From Paenibacillus kribbensis (GTDB lineage: Bacteria > Bacillota > Bacilli > Paenibacillales > Paenibacillaceae): 64,000 nt of DNA. The translations under genes were made by a program, and so were the position numbers. Where the stretch lies: positions 2,319,501 through 2,383,500 of the forward strand of contig NZ_CP020028.1 in the NCBI RefSeq assembly GCF_002240415.1. The letters are read 5' to 3'. Positions 18,919 through 27,242 of this stretch are shown here, in pieces. Within the stretch, counting starts at the first letter, position 1. Each line of letters opens with the position of its first letter. Under the pieces are notes generated by a model, which did not search any database, was not told where the DNA came from, and worked only from the letters and a program-made list of their open reading frames with translations.

Positions 18919-18947
18919 ATTATATGTATACGTTTTCATTTTGTCAA
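18919..18947 (-). promoter_or_regulatory. Perfect consensus SigA promoter for the candidate sRNA
   Basis: Read on the minus strand, TTGACA (18947-18942), a 17-nt spacer and TATAAT (18924-18919) match the SigA consensus exactly. No coding sequence with a ribosome site lies between this promoter and the terminator 60-80 nt downstream. Confidence 0.85.
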
Positions 18948-19151
18948 TCGTTTTTTAAAGCGTTTTCTTTTTGCTAATTATTCAAACCTTGTATCCAGAA
19001 AATGGATTCAATAGATACGTCGCTTTATCCACTTTATCTGAAAAAACATAAAATCAATTGAAAAGTCGTATATTTGAATCTGTTGCCAGTGTCAGGGAGA
19101 CATTGTTGGAAATTACGGGGATTTTGGACTTTTTTATTGGCGGGCATTTTG

Positions 19152-19160
19152 TGGTACAAT
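19152..19160 (+). promoter_or_regulatory. Possible extended -10 promoter
   Basis: TGG followed by TACAAT makes a TGnTANAAT extended -10 element about 200 nt upstream of the ECF sigma gene. No clear -35 is present. The rest of 18948-19280 shows no coding potential that I can support. Confidence 0.35.
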
Positions 19161-19279
19161 AGGTAAGTCCATTTGGGATATTGAGTAATGTTGGGGATAG
19201 CACCGTTAATGTTGGCAGTACATAGGGTAAGAAAATAACAAATGTTCCATGATGCTGTTTCATCATTTGCGCAGAGGGC

Positions 19280-19306
19280 GCAACTTTTTTTGACCTGTTC
19301 GGTATA
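19280..19306 (+). promoter_or_regulatory. Possible ECF-type autoregulatory promoter
   Basis: GCAACTT (19280-19286) and CGGTATA (19300-19306) fit the AAC / CG spacing typical of ECF sigma promoters. The element lies about 60 nt before the sigma gene start, where an autoregulatory promoter would be expected. Confidence 0.4.
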
Positions 19307-19364
19307 TATAGACAGAATCGGGTGGGGAAACAGCACATGTATGGGCGAGGAGGGTCTCACTCGG

Positions 19365-19961
19365 ATGATGACAGATTCCCAGATGATTCAGGAAATCAAA
19401 CAAGGTAATGTTGAGGTTTATTCGGAATTAATGAGGCGGCACCAACGTAAAATTTTAGCTTTTGTTTATCATATGCTGAAAAGTTCGAACCTGGAAATGA
19501 TCGCTGAGGACTTATGTTCGGAGACGTTTTATAAAGCGTACCGGAGCCTGCATTCTTTTCGTGAGGTTGACGCATCGTTCTCCACTTGGTTATATACGAT
19601 TGCACGCAATACAGTGTTAAGCGAGCTTCGCAAGCATCGTAGCGGTCAGGTTCCATTGGAGGAGAGCGGTTATGTGCCGGTAGCACCACCGGATGTGATT
19701 CCGGAGCAGGCTGTCCTGCGCGGCGAGAAGGTAGAGATGGTCCGTGAAGCGATCAACAGATTGCCTGAAAAGCAGAGATCAGCGCTGATTTTGCGTGAAT
19801 ATGAGCAATTGGACTACCAGGAGATTGCGACTATTTTAGGGCAGACGGTCAGTGCGGTAAAGTCATTGCTCTTCCGGGCAAGAACCAGTGTGAAGACGCA
19901 GTTGGAGCCTTATTTTTTTGAACCTCTCTATGAGGAAAACGAAGGGATGAGCAGCCAATGA
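19365..19961 (+). CDS. ECF-family RNA polymerase sigma factor
   Basis: A 198-residue group-4 sigma factor. Region 2 has IAEDLCSETFYKAYRSLHSF and FSTWLYTIARNTVLSELRK. Region 4 has INRLPEKQRSALILREYEQLDYQEIATIL and the recognition helix TVSAVKSLLFRAR. The GAGGAGGG site (about 11 nt upstream) supports the ATG at 19365 over longer starts. The 3' end overlaps the next gene, a predicted membrane anti-sigma factor, in an ATGA junction. The stress signal is unknown. Confidence 0.9.
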   Translation: MMTDSQMIQEIKQGNVEVYSELMRRHQRKILAFVYHMLKSSNLEMIAEDLCSETFYKAYRSLHSFREVDASFSTWLYTIARNTVLSELRKHRSGQVPLEESGYVPVAPPDVIPEQAVLRGEKVEMVREAINRLPEKQRSALILREYEQLDYQEIATILGQTVSAVKSLLFRARTSVKTQLEPYFFEPLYEENEGMSSQ

Positions 19962-20584
19962 AATCCAGGGACGCTGAGGATTTGTTCGCTACAGGCAAAA
20001 ATGTATCGAAACAAGACTCGGAGCGCAGACGAGCCAAAGGCTCGTCTGACAAGTGGGAGCTTGGTTCGGAAGAGAAAGAATGGAATTTGCCAAAAGAAAG
20101 TCGATCCGCTATCCGTGATATTTCTTTTGAAATAACAGATGAGCAGGTAGAGGCGATGAATCGCCGGGTCATGGATCGGATTTATGAAGAGTCACCGTGG
20201 CTTGTTCCTGGCGAGCATCGACGTGCGCGTGTGAACCCGGCAGCCCGTAAGTATATGTCTGTATGGATTGCCGGCTTTTTGGCCGTATTTTTGTGCAGCT
20301 TTTTGTTTTTGAATTGGAATGGAAGCTCCTCTCAGGAAAATCCCCCTCAAGCGGCACCTGTCTTGGACACGGGCATTTTACCAACAGGCTTGCTGGAAAC
20401 TACAAGTACATCTCCACAATATCAATATCACATTAAAGATATGAATAGGGGCATTATGGACCCGCTGGTTGCAAACATTGTTCCGACTTATCCGCAATAT
20501 TGGATATTGTTGTCCATATTGGCGCTCGCGCTTGCCTTATTTTCTCTGGGCTGGATCCATCGGACGAGAAGGGTTAGAAATTAA
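19958..20584 (+). CDS. Predicted membrane anti-sigma factor
   Basis: A 208-residue protein with a charged cytoplasmic N-terminal part (residues 1-100), a transmembrane helix at about 103-120 (MSVWIAGFLAVFLCSFLFL), an external Pro/Ser/Thr-rich loop and a second helix at about 180-200. No HxxxCxxC zinc motif is visible. Anti-sigma function is inferred from the 4-nt overlap with the ECF sigma gene and from the topology; no domain was recognised from sequence. Confidence 0.65.
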   Translation: MKSRDAEDLFATGKNVSKQDSERRRAKGSSDKWELGSEEKEWNLPKESRSAIRDISFEITDEQVEAMNRRVMDRIYEESPWLVPGEHRRARVNPAARKYMSVWIAGFLAVFLCSFLFLNWNGSSSQENPPQAAPVLDTGILPTGLLETTSTSPQYQYHIKDMNRGIMDPLVANIVPTYPQYWILLSILALALALFSLGWIHRTRRVRN

Positions 20585-20617
20585 CCTGAATAACAGAATA
20601 GCGGAGGAAATGACACG

Positions 20618-21220
20618 ATGCTTATTGGTTTGATCAGACATGGATTGACAGACTGGAATGCGGTGGGGAAAATTCAGGGCCACAGTGATATTCCGTTAAA
20701 CGAGGAAGGCCGACGGCAGGCACGCTTGCTGGCAGAACGACTAAAGGAAGAACCTTATCAATGGGACGGGCTTATTACAAGCAGCCTCTCCAGAGCGAAA
20801 GAGACGGGAGAGATTATTGCTTCTGCTCTGCAGCTTCCGCTACTGGAGTCGGATGATCGATTAAGAGAACGTGCTTATGGTCAGGTCGAGGGAATGACAC
20901 AGGCTGAACGTGAGAAAAAGTGGGGGATCGACTGGCATCTGCTTGATCTGGGGCAGGAGAGCGATGAGGCTCTTCAGCAGCGCGGGCTGGCTTTTATGGA
21001 GGCCATTTGGTCAGAAAATCGGGAGAAGAATCTGTTGGTCGTTTCCCACGGCGGTTTTTTGGCTAATTTGTACAAGGCCTTGTATCAGGATAAGTACACA
21101 GAACGAATTGGAAATTTGTCATTGAGTATACTTCAACGTGAAGATGCCGATTGGACACCACTGTTGTATAATTGTACGAAGCATCTACAAGAAAAATGTG
21201 ATTGTAATTCAAAAAGATAA
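20618..21220 (+). CDS. Histidine phosphatase family protein (phosphoglycerate-mutase-like)
   Basis: Cytosolic phosphatase of the RHG superfamily (200 residues). The phosphohistidine motif LIRHGLTDWN has its catalytic His at residue 8. LITSSLSRAKETGEII, LRERAYGQVEGM and the second His in LLVVSHGGFLANL complete the active site. The substrate is not evident; it could be a small phosphometabolite as in GpmB/PhoE/CobC proteins. A strong terminator follows. Confidence 0.88.
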   Translation: MLIGLIRHGLTDWNAVGKIQGHSDIPLNEEGRRQARLLAERLKEEPYQWDGLITSSLSRAKETGEIIASALQLPLLESDDRLRERAYGQVEGMTQAEREKKWGIDWHLLDLGQESDEALQQRGLAFMEAIWSENREKNLLVVSHGGFLANLYKALYQDKYTERIGNLSLSILQREDADWTPLLYNCTKHLQEKCDCNSKR

Positions 21221-21225
21221 GGAAA

Positions 21226-21267
21226 GGCCACGATATTCTACGCAACCTAGAATATCGTGGCCTTTTT
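21226..21267 (+). terminator. Strong rho-independent terminator
   Basis: A perfect 15-bp stem (GGCCACGATATTCTA, 21226-21240, with TAGAATATCGTGGCC, 21248-21262) and a 7-nt loop are followed by T5. It ends the sigma/anti-sigma/phosphatase unit. Confidence 0.9.
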
Positions 21268-21388
21268 GTTTTTTTAATTATACCTTTACAAAAAAAGAGG
21301 TTTAGAGTCTGAGCATTCCGTCAAAGCTGTGGGTACAACAGGTAAGAATCATTTCCGGATGACAGTCCAGTGGCGAGGCGATGGAACG

Positions 21389-22498
21389 ATGAATCTGGCG
21401 GATATGCTGACATTTGCGGATATTGTGCACTTGAACAGAATTGCGGTGTATTACGATTGTGACTGTAAGCCCAATTCCAAGCATGAGCTAATCCAGGGTA
21501 TTTTGACAAAGCTCGGCAGCAGCAGTTTTTTTGAGACGCAGGTTAGGGAGCTGAGATTGTCAGAGATAAGGTTTTTGAATGCACTGCTGTTCGATGATCG
21601 ACCTTACTTTAGTATGGAGGAATTGATTGCGATTGCCAAGCAATCCGTCGATGGAGACGTGGATTCTGGCGAGCGGCCACGGGACATCGTGACCCGCCTG
21701 CGCTCTAGCGGCTGGCTGTTCAACGGTTCTACGCACAATACGAGATATTTATACCAAATTCCGTTGGATATGAAGGAGCGCTTTCGCCGTGTTATGGTGC
21801 GGGATCTCCAAAACGGAATGACCCGGGTAAGTGAACCGTCATCGTATCGGGAAGAGGGACATCTTTTGGCGGAGGATTTACGGCTTTTCCTTCAATACAT
21901 GGAGCAGCATGAGGTTCCGTTAAATCCCGAGGGGGCTTGGTACCGTCGCAATCAGCAGCAACTGATGGAGCATTTGCATATTGCAGAGCCCCTACTGGGT
22001 AAGGGGGGCTGGCGTTTCGGATACGGTTCCTCTTTTAAGTTTTATCCAGACCGAATGGCACTACTGTATGATTATGCCCGTCACTCCAGGTACATTGAGG
22101 AGAAGGGAGATCGGGTTGTGCTGACGGCAAAAGGGGAGGCGCATAGGGAGCACGCAATTGAGGATGAAATGATACAGCTATTCAGGTTCTGGTTAAGATT
22201 GTATAAAGGAGCCGTTCCCAATCTGCTTTCTCTAGTCTATTGGATTGGAGAATGTGCCAGGCCCTGGACATCCTCAGAGTCGCTTTTTGTACATATCGGG
22301 CCGCTGATCCGACCGTTTTACTATGATACGCCCCGTTCGGTCTTTGATCAGAGGATCATCCGAATGATGCTGCATTTGGGTATGCTTCGTCAAGGTGAGC
22401 ACCCGACGGAGCCATCTGTACAGATGACGGCCTGGGGGCTGAAGCTGGCAGGGGAGTGCCGCATTGGGCGGAACGACCCGGGTATACGGCTCCATTGA
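21389..22498 (+). CDS. Uncharacterised protein, possible winged-helix/helicase-associated type
   Basis: A 369-residue cytosolic protein without signal or membrane segments. The N-terminal TFADIVHLNRIAVYYD and SKHELIQGILTKL resemble the small N-terminal module found before XPB/Ssl2-type helicase-associated domains. The C-terminal half has winged-helix-like repeats. I cannot assign a function. Start choice is uncertain: an in-frame GTG at 21329 and ATG at 21359 also exist; the ATG at 21389 has GAGG about 10 nt upstream. Confidence 0.7.
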   Translation: MNLADMLTFADIVHLNRIAVYYDCDCKPNSKHELIQGILTKLGSSSFFETQVRELRLSEIRFLNALLFDDRPYFSMEELIAIAKQSVDGDVDSGERPRDIVTRLRSSGWLFNGSTHNTRYLYQIPLDMKERFRRVMVRDLQNGMTRVSEPSSYREEGHLLAEDLRLFLQYMEQHEVPLNPEGAWYRRNQQQLMEHLHIAEPLLGKGGWRFGYGSSFKFYPDRMALLYDYARHSRYIEEKGDRVVLTAKGEAHREHAIEDEMIQLFRFWLRLYKGAVPNLLSLVYWIGECARPWTSSESLFVHIGPLIRPFYYDTPRSVFDQRIIRMMLHLGMLRQGEHPTEPSVQMTAWGLKLAGECRIGRNDPGIRLH

Positions 22499-22547
22499 CA
22501 AGCAGCAAGCATGTTGATAGAATTTCACCCAAAATGAGAGGGTGAAC

Positions 22548-23057
22548 ATGATGCTGATTCACTATAACGGAAATTTGCCGCAGCTCCATTCATCTGTCTA
22601 TGTGGCAGAAGGAGCAAAAATTGTCGGAAAAGTAACGATCGGCCAGGATTCCTCCGTATGGTTTAATGCCGTACTGCGCGGGGATATGGCACCTGTCATC
22701 ATCGGTGAACGCTGCAATATCCAGGATGGGGTCGTGGGACATGTGAACACGGACCAGCCACTGGTGCTGGCGGATGATATTTCGGTGGGACATGCTGCCA
22801 TTATCCATGGCTGTACGGTGGGCAAAGGCACTTTAATTGGTATGGGGGCCATTGTACTCAACGGAGCGGAGCTTGGTGAATATGCTTTAATAGGAGCAGG
22901 GTCGGTCGTTACGGAAAATGCTAAAATACCACCCTATACTCTTTCTCTCGGTACACCTGCCAAAGTGGTGCGCGAATTGACTGATGCGGATTTGCAGCGG
23001 ATGTCACGAACGGCACTCAGCTATGTGGCGAAAGGAAAAGAATATAGGATCTCTTAA
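22548..23057 (+). CDS. Gamma-carbonic anhydrase family protein (left-handed beta-helix)
   Basis: A 169-residue hexapeptide-repeat protein of the YrdA/PaaY/Cam group. It has the expected trimer-interface metal histidines: His65 in GVVGHVN and His82 and His87 in VGHAAIIHGC. Many family members bind zinc, but only some hydrate CO2, so enzymatic activity is not certain. GAGAGGG supports the ATG at 22548 or 22551. Confidence 0.88.
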   Translation: MMLIHYNGNLPQLHSSVYVAEGAKIVGKVTIGQDSSVWFNAVLRGDMAPVIIGERCNIQDGVVGHVNTDQPLVLADDISVGHAAIIHGCTVGKGTLIGMGAIVLNGAELGEYALIGAGSVVTENAKIPPYTLSLGTPAKVVRELTDADLQRMSRTALSYVAKGKEYRIS

Positions 23058-23079
23058 ACTCATGTTGGAGGTGCATCCT

Positions 23080-23259
23080 ATGGATAAAATGAAGGTTACT
23101 TATGAAGTCATGTTGGGCCTGTCTGCTGAAATGGTTTTGGACGAGGCATTACGTAAGCACCGGAGCGAAAAGCTCTACAAGGATATTGATGAGGCGCTGG
23201 CCACAGGAGATGAAGTAGCATTTCGTCATCTTACGGATGAGCTGAGAGCGATGAGTTGA
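23080..23259 (+). CDS. Small IDEAL-domain protein
   Basis: A 59-residue protein with the IDEAL motif region LRKHRSEKLYKDIDEALATG and AFRHLTDEL. IDEAL domains occur in small Firmicute proteins such as YpiB and the competence regulator ComK operon protein, but their role is unclear. GGAGGTG 7 nt upstream fixes the ATG at 23080; longer in-frame starts run into the preceding gene. In B. subtilis the IDEAL protein gene ypiB lies just before ypiF-qcrABC-ypjA, so this may be its counterpart. Confidence 0.75.
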   Translation: MDKMKVTYEVMLGLSAEMVLDEALRKHRSEKLYKDIDEALATGDEVAFRHLTDELRAMS

Positions 23260-23324
23260 AACGATTTCAGGAAGCTTCGGCTTGCCATTCCAGCCCCTCG
23301 TCAGTTCAAGATCATAATCACCAA

Positions 23325-23353
23325 CCTGACCGTAGCAGCGGTCAGGTTTTTTT
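23325..23353 (+). terminator. Rho-independent terminator
   Basis: CCTGACCG, loop TAGCAG, CGGTCAGG, then T7: a clean 8-bp terminator ending the carbonic anhydrase/IDEAL unit. Confidence 0.88.
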
Positions 23354-23357
23354 GAAG

Positions 23358-23396
23358 ATTATAGAATTGCTCAGCGGAGCCGAATAATTCTATAAT
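23358..23396. repeat. 11-bp inverted repeat
   Basis: ATTATAGAATT (23358-23368) and AATTCTATAAT (23386-23396) pair perfectly, and the loop contains a further GCTC/GAGC pair. It lies between a terminator and the ypjA gene. Function unknown; a second weak hairpin (ACGTC GATA GACGT plus T5) follows at 23442-23459. Confidence 0.5.
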
Positions 23397-23539
23397 CGCA
23401 AGAAAAGCCTCTGCTAAGCGCATTCTGACTTCCGTGAAAGTACGTCGATAGACGTTTTTCTTATATGCTTGGATATGATATAGTCTTGGTAGGATGGAGC
23501 CTGCAAGGGCATCTGTCGTATGAACGGAGGATGAAGGAC

Positions 23540-24190
23540 GTGTCATTGTCTTATTGGTGGAGCCGGTCGTTCCTGACGAGCCGGCCTTTTTTATGGCTGC
23601 TGTTCTGGTGTAATCTGGTTGGAACCGTGTATGGGTACATATGGTATAAAGGACAGCTGGAATATACGCTAAACTATCATCCGCTGTGGCAAATTGTATT
23701 TGTGCCTGACAGTCCGACAGCCAGCCTGTTTTTTACGATCTCTATCGCATTTCTGCTTTATCCTCCACGCTTCAAGAGCTTGAAGGTGATTCGTCAGGTT
23801 ATGGAGGCGTTGGCTATCGTTACGAGTGTAAAATACGGCATCTGGGCCTCGGCTATTATTTTTTGGGGTGTCGCCCAGGGTGGACATATGGTATGGCAGG
23901 ATTGGATGCTGGTGGCTTCTCATACGGCCATGGCCGTCGAAGCACTGCTATTCGTGCGTTTTTTTACCTGCAAATGGATTGCTTTAGGTTTGGCCGCTAT
24001 GTGGACACTGTTAAACGATACGATGGATTATACTTTTGGCATTTATCCGTACCTTCCGAAGACGCTAACGAATGATGTACCGCAAGTGCGTGCGTTTACC
24101 TATATGCTGACGCTTTTCAGTATCGTAGCAGCATGGCTGGCTATGCTGGCGCGCAATCAAAAGGCATCGTCTCATCGAGATACAGCTTGA
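23540..24190 (+). CDS. ypjA: DUF1405 membrane protein (YpjA)
   Basis: A 216-residue polytopic membrane protein with about six helices and the family segments YGYIWYKGQLEYT and LLNDTMDYTFGIYPYLP. GGAGG with 9-nt spacing favours the GTG at 23540; the ATG at 23531 abuts the ribosome site. The function of the family is unknown. It precedes ypjB as in B. subtilis, but the qcrABC genes normally upstream are missing. Confidence 0.8.
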   Translation: MSLSYWWSRSFLTSRPFLWLLFWCNLVGTVYGYIWYKGQLEYTLNYHPLWQIVFVPDSPTASLFFTISIAFLLYPPRFKSLKVIRQVMEALAIVTSVKYGIWASAIIFWGVAQGGHMVWQDWMLVASHTAMAVEALLFVRFFTCKWIALGLAAMWTLLNDTMDYTFGIYPYLPKTLTNDVPQVRAFTYMLTLFSIVAAWLAMLARNQKASSHRDTA

Positions 24191-24276
24191 GTCGTAGCTG
24201 ACTTTCATACGATTCACCTAATGCCAGTTCTAGTCCCGGTAACCTTGCCATACAGTAAGGTGAGGAGGGATGTCCC

Positions 24277-25134
24277 ATGATTTGGGGTCAGGTGTTTCGT
24301 GTTACGTTCCGTGTTGCTTTGGGTGTTGTATTATCTATGGTCGTGCTGTCCGTCTGCGTCCCTCCAGGTATAGCAGAAGCACGTGATCAGCCAGAGCCTG
24401 TACAATCAAAATCCGTAGGCAATGCAAATGAAATTCAGAAACTGGATCAAGCTGCTGCGATACTGTATCGGGATGTAATGGACGGAAATATTGAAAAAGC
24501 ACGCGCGGATGTAGGCGAGGTGAGCCGATGGTTCAGCACTGGTCAGGTACAGGCAGCGCTATCTGTAGAGGCCATTCATGCTTTATCCGGCAGCATTCTT
24601 GAGGTGCAGCAGGCTACACAGTCCGTACAAGCTTCGCCAGATGAGTGGGTGAAGGCAGCGGCCAATTTGCGGCTTGCGACAGATGTGCTTGCACATCCGC
24701 GCCAGCCCTTATGGCAGCAGTATTATAAAATTTTAAAAGAAGATGTCAGCGGCCTGAACACCCAATTTGCAAAAGGTAATATGAAGGGTTTCGCAGCAGG
24801 GGCTGCGGTGCTGGAGGATCACTATGAAACGATTCGTACAGCAGCATTGATCGACGGCAAGACAAGCGAGGTCGTGCGAACCGATTCATGGATTTCCTAT
24901 GTCAAAGGATTGGGAGATCGGCAAAATGTAGATGCCTCAGCGATTAGGGGGGCATTGGAACAGGGAAACCCTACGTTGAATGCCCTGTTTGGACGTGAAA
25001 AAGATGCCACCGCACTGGCGCCATTCATCCCGCGTGAAAGCGAGCGCCGAGCAGAATTGGCAATCGGGATGGTGGTTCTGCTGGCGCTGACGTATGTAGG
25101 TTACCGCAAATATAGAACCGGGTTCTTCGGATAA
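24277..25134 (+). CDS. ypjB: Sporulation protein YpjB
   Basis: A 285-residue predicted exported, membrane-anchored protein: N-terminal signal segment (residues about 7-34), a helical outside domain and a C-terminal helix (LAIGMVVLLALTYVGYRKY) followed by basic residues. It matches the YpjB family of endospore formers, which is linked to sporulation without a known mechanism. GGTGAGGAGGGA lies upstream of the ATG. It follows ypjA as in B. subtilis. Confidence 0.82.
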   Translation: MIWGQVFRVTFRVALGVVLSMVVLSVCVPPGIAEARDQPEPVQSKSVGNANEIQKLDQAAAILYRDVMDGNIEKARADVGEVSRWFSTGQVQAALSVEAIHALSGSILEVQQATQSVQASPDEWVKAAANLRLATDVLAHPRQPLWQQYYKILKEDVSGLNTQFAKGNMKGFAAGAAVLEDHYETIRTAALIDGKTSEVVRTDSWISYVKGLGDRQNVDASAIRGALEQGNPTLNALFGREKDATALAPFIPRESERRAELAIGMVVLLALTYVGYRKYRTGFFG

Positions 25135-25229
25135 CGCTGAGCAGCTGAACAGTCCGAACTATTGGGAGCGTTGCAGTTTTAGCCATTAATCCATTTTGAA
25201 CACGCTAGTTCTCGCCCGGTTTTTCCGGG

Positions 25230-26141
25230 CTATTCCTCTTTGAAGCCCTCTCCATGCACATCATGTACATCCTGGATGATGATAAACGCTCGTGGATCGA
25301 CGGACTTCACAATCTGATGCAAACGCCGTATTTCCTGTCGTGACACGACGCAGTAGGCAACATGCTTCGCCTGCTTGGAAAATGCACCTACAGCGGGAAT
25401 AATCGTAACTCCCCGATCCATATCTTTTGTAATCATATCGGCAATATCCATCGTATGGTCACTGATAATCATAAAAGCTCTGGCTGAATAAGCCCCCTCC
25501 TGTATAAAATCAATCATCTTGGACGCGATAAACACGGCGACTAGCGTATAGAGAATTTTTTCTTTTGGTATGTAAAGTAATGAGGCACTGATAATGACAA
25601 TATCAATCACCAGCAGAATTCGCCCCATACTCCAGCCAAATTTTCGATTTAAAATACGAGCGATAATATCCGAGCCGCCAGTGGTGCCGCCAAAGCGGAA
25701 TACTATACCTAACCCCGCCCCGAGTGTAACCCCAGCATATAATGAAGAAAGTATAAAATCATGTTCGGTCTGAAATGTCCCCATCCATCCGAAATGAATC
25801 ATTTTTTCAAACAGCCACAGAAAAAAAGTGAGCGACCCGATACCTACCCCCGTATATATAATCTGCTTGGCGCCAAGCATTTTCCACCCGATTAAAAATA
25901 AAGGAATGTTCAGGAGTAAGGTGGAGAGGGAAGGTGAAATGGAAAAAGCATAATTCAGCAACAGGGTAATCCCTGTAATGCCGCCTTCCATCAGCTTGCT
26001 GGGTATAATGAAATACAGCAGACCGAATGCATAGATGGCCGTGCCGAGCAGAATGGGTAAAATCATTTTAAGCTGTTCCATGATTTTGGATATCTTCAAT
26101 GTAATCCCTCGCATTAACAGTTTGGTAATGAACGATTTCAT
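25230..26141 (-). CDS. ypjC: YitT/DUF2179 family membrane protein (YpjC-like)
   Basis: A 303-residue protein with five to six N-terminal membrane helices (GTAIYAFGLLYFIIP, GITLLLNYAFSI and others) and a C-terminal soluble DUF2179 domain from about residue 225 (DRGVTIIPAVGAFSKQAKHVAYCVVSRQEI). The function is unknown; proposed transport roles in the family are not established. The start is uncertain because no good ribosome site precedes the first ATG; later in-frame starts exist near residues 10-21. Only the strand differs from its neighbours. Confidence 0.85.
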   Translation of the reverse strand: MKSFITKLLMRGITLKISKIMEQLKMILPILLGTAIYAFGLLYFIIPSKLMEGGITGITLLLNYAFSISPSLSTLLLNIPLFLIGWKMLGAKQIIYTGVGIGSLTFFLWLFEKMIHFGWMGTFQTEHDFILSSLYAGVTLGAGLGIVFRFGGTTGGSDIIARILNRKFGWSMGRILLVIDIVIISASLLYIPKEKILYTLVAVFIASKMIDFIQEGAYSARAFMIISDHTMDIADMITKDMDRGVTIIPAVGAFSKQAKHVAYCVVSRQEIRRLHQIVKSVDPRAFIIIQDVHDVHGEGFKEE

Positions 26142-26230
26142 GTATTTAGGGTGAACTGTAGATCCTTATGTTTAGTATACCTTTTTATGGTAGCTTTAAA
26201 AGACGAATGATCACAGGCTGGAGGCGCAAG

Positions 26231-26259
26231 TTCAATTTAAAAAATATTTGTTTTAAAAT
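26231..26259 (+). promoter_or_regulatory. Probable SigA promoter of the mazG-to-panD region
   Basis: TTCAAT (26231-26236), 17 nt and TAAAAT (26254-26259) lie in the divergent region between ypjC and the MazG gene. A start at about 26266 would leave a short leader before the ATG at 26313. Confidence 0.5.
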
Positions 26260-26312
26260 GTGCTTTACGATAACATATGAATAAACCTGCACATAGGGGG
26301 ATTGTATGCTTC

Positions 26313-26642
26313 ATGGAAAAATCGTTAGATGAGATTCAACGTGAGGTAGATCAGTATATATCTCAATTCAAGGAAGGGTATTTTAGTCCCTTGGCGATGT
26401 TGGCCAGGATGTCCGAGGAAGTCGGGGAACTGGCGAGGGAAGTGAATCATTCCTTTGGCGAGAAGCCGAAAAAAACGGACGAGGCCGACAATTCCATTGA
26501 ACTGGAGTTGGGGGACATTTTGTTTATCACGGTTTGCTTTGCGAATTCGCTGGGTATAAATTTGACCGAGGCTCATGACAAGGTCATGCATAAATTTAAT
26601 ACACGTGACGCGAATCGCTGGACCAAAAAGGACACCGATTAG
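26313..26642 (+). CDS. ypjD: MazG-like nucleotide pyrophosphohydrolase (YpjD)
   Basis: A 109-residue all-alpha NTP pyrophosphohydrolase. The metal-binding motif is the EEVGELARE pair plus ELGDILFITV (ExxE...ExxD type). The family removes unwanted nucleotides. The ATG at 26313 gives the usual length of about 110 residues; an upstream ATG at 26277 lies too near the predicted transcript start. It is first in the conserved ypjD-(TPR)-dapB-mgsA-bshB1-bshA-cca-birA-pan order. Confidence 0.88.
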   Translation: MEKSLDEIQREVDQYISQFKEGYFSPLAMLARMSEEVGELAREVNHSFGEKPKKTDEADNSIELELGDILFITVCFANSLGINLTEAHDKVMHKFNTRDANRWTKKDTD

Positions 26643-26692
26643 GCGTTTTGTACATATGCTGTACCAAACCGGTTACCCGGAGGTGCAGTGTC

Positions 26693-27211
26693 ATGAAGGT
26701 GGAGGAATACGTTCAGAAAGCTTATCAATGCATTTTGCAGAACGATTTTGAGCAGGCCGTGGAATGGTTTGAAAAAGCGATTTCAGCCCAGCCTGATCAT
26801 GCGGAGCATTATTTCCGGTGTTCGGTTACCTATGCCCGCAGTGGACGTTTGGAGCAGGCGCTCACTTACGCAGAGCACGCGGTTCGTCTGGCTCCACACC
26901 AGGATGAATATGTGCTTCATCTGCACGCGCAGCAAGCCAGGCAACTTACGGAGAAGGCCAGAAAGATGCTGGATGTCGACAAAACTACACCACAGCTGCA
27001 TCGAGATGCAATCTTGCTGTTGGAACAGGCGATTGCCCTTGATCCGCTATGCGGTGATGCATTTATGCTACTCGCGTTGATTTATGACGAATTGAATGAA
27101 TATAAGCTGGCTGTGCAGGCTGCTCGCGAAGCGGCTGCCTTGTTTCCTCACAATGTACAGCTTGCCAATCTCATGAAGAAGTTATGCCAGCAGATGAATG
27201 AACAAATCTAG
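26693..27211 (+). CDS. Tetratricopeptide-repeat protein
   Basis: A 172-residue soluble protein with about four TPR-like helical pairs: AYQCILQNDFEQAVEWFEKA, RLEQALTYAEHAVRL, LLEQAIALDPLCGDAFMLLA and LNEYKLAVQAAREA. Such repeats mediate protein contacts; no partner can be named. GGAGGTG with 8-nt spacing supports the ATG at 26693. It is inserted between mazG and dapB relative to B. subtilis. Confidence 0.82.
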   Translation: MKVEEYVQKAYQCILQNDFEQAVEWFEKAISAQPDHAEHYFRCSVTYARSGRLEQALTYAEHAVRLAPHQDEYVLHLHAQQARQLTEKARKMLDVDKTTPQLHRDAILLLEQAIALDPLCGDAFMLLALIYDELNEYKLAVQAAREAAALFPHNVQLANLMKKLCQQMNEQI

Positions 27212-27242
27212 CATAAATTGATGCATAAGGAGTTGTAGGGAT

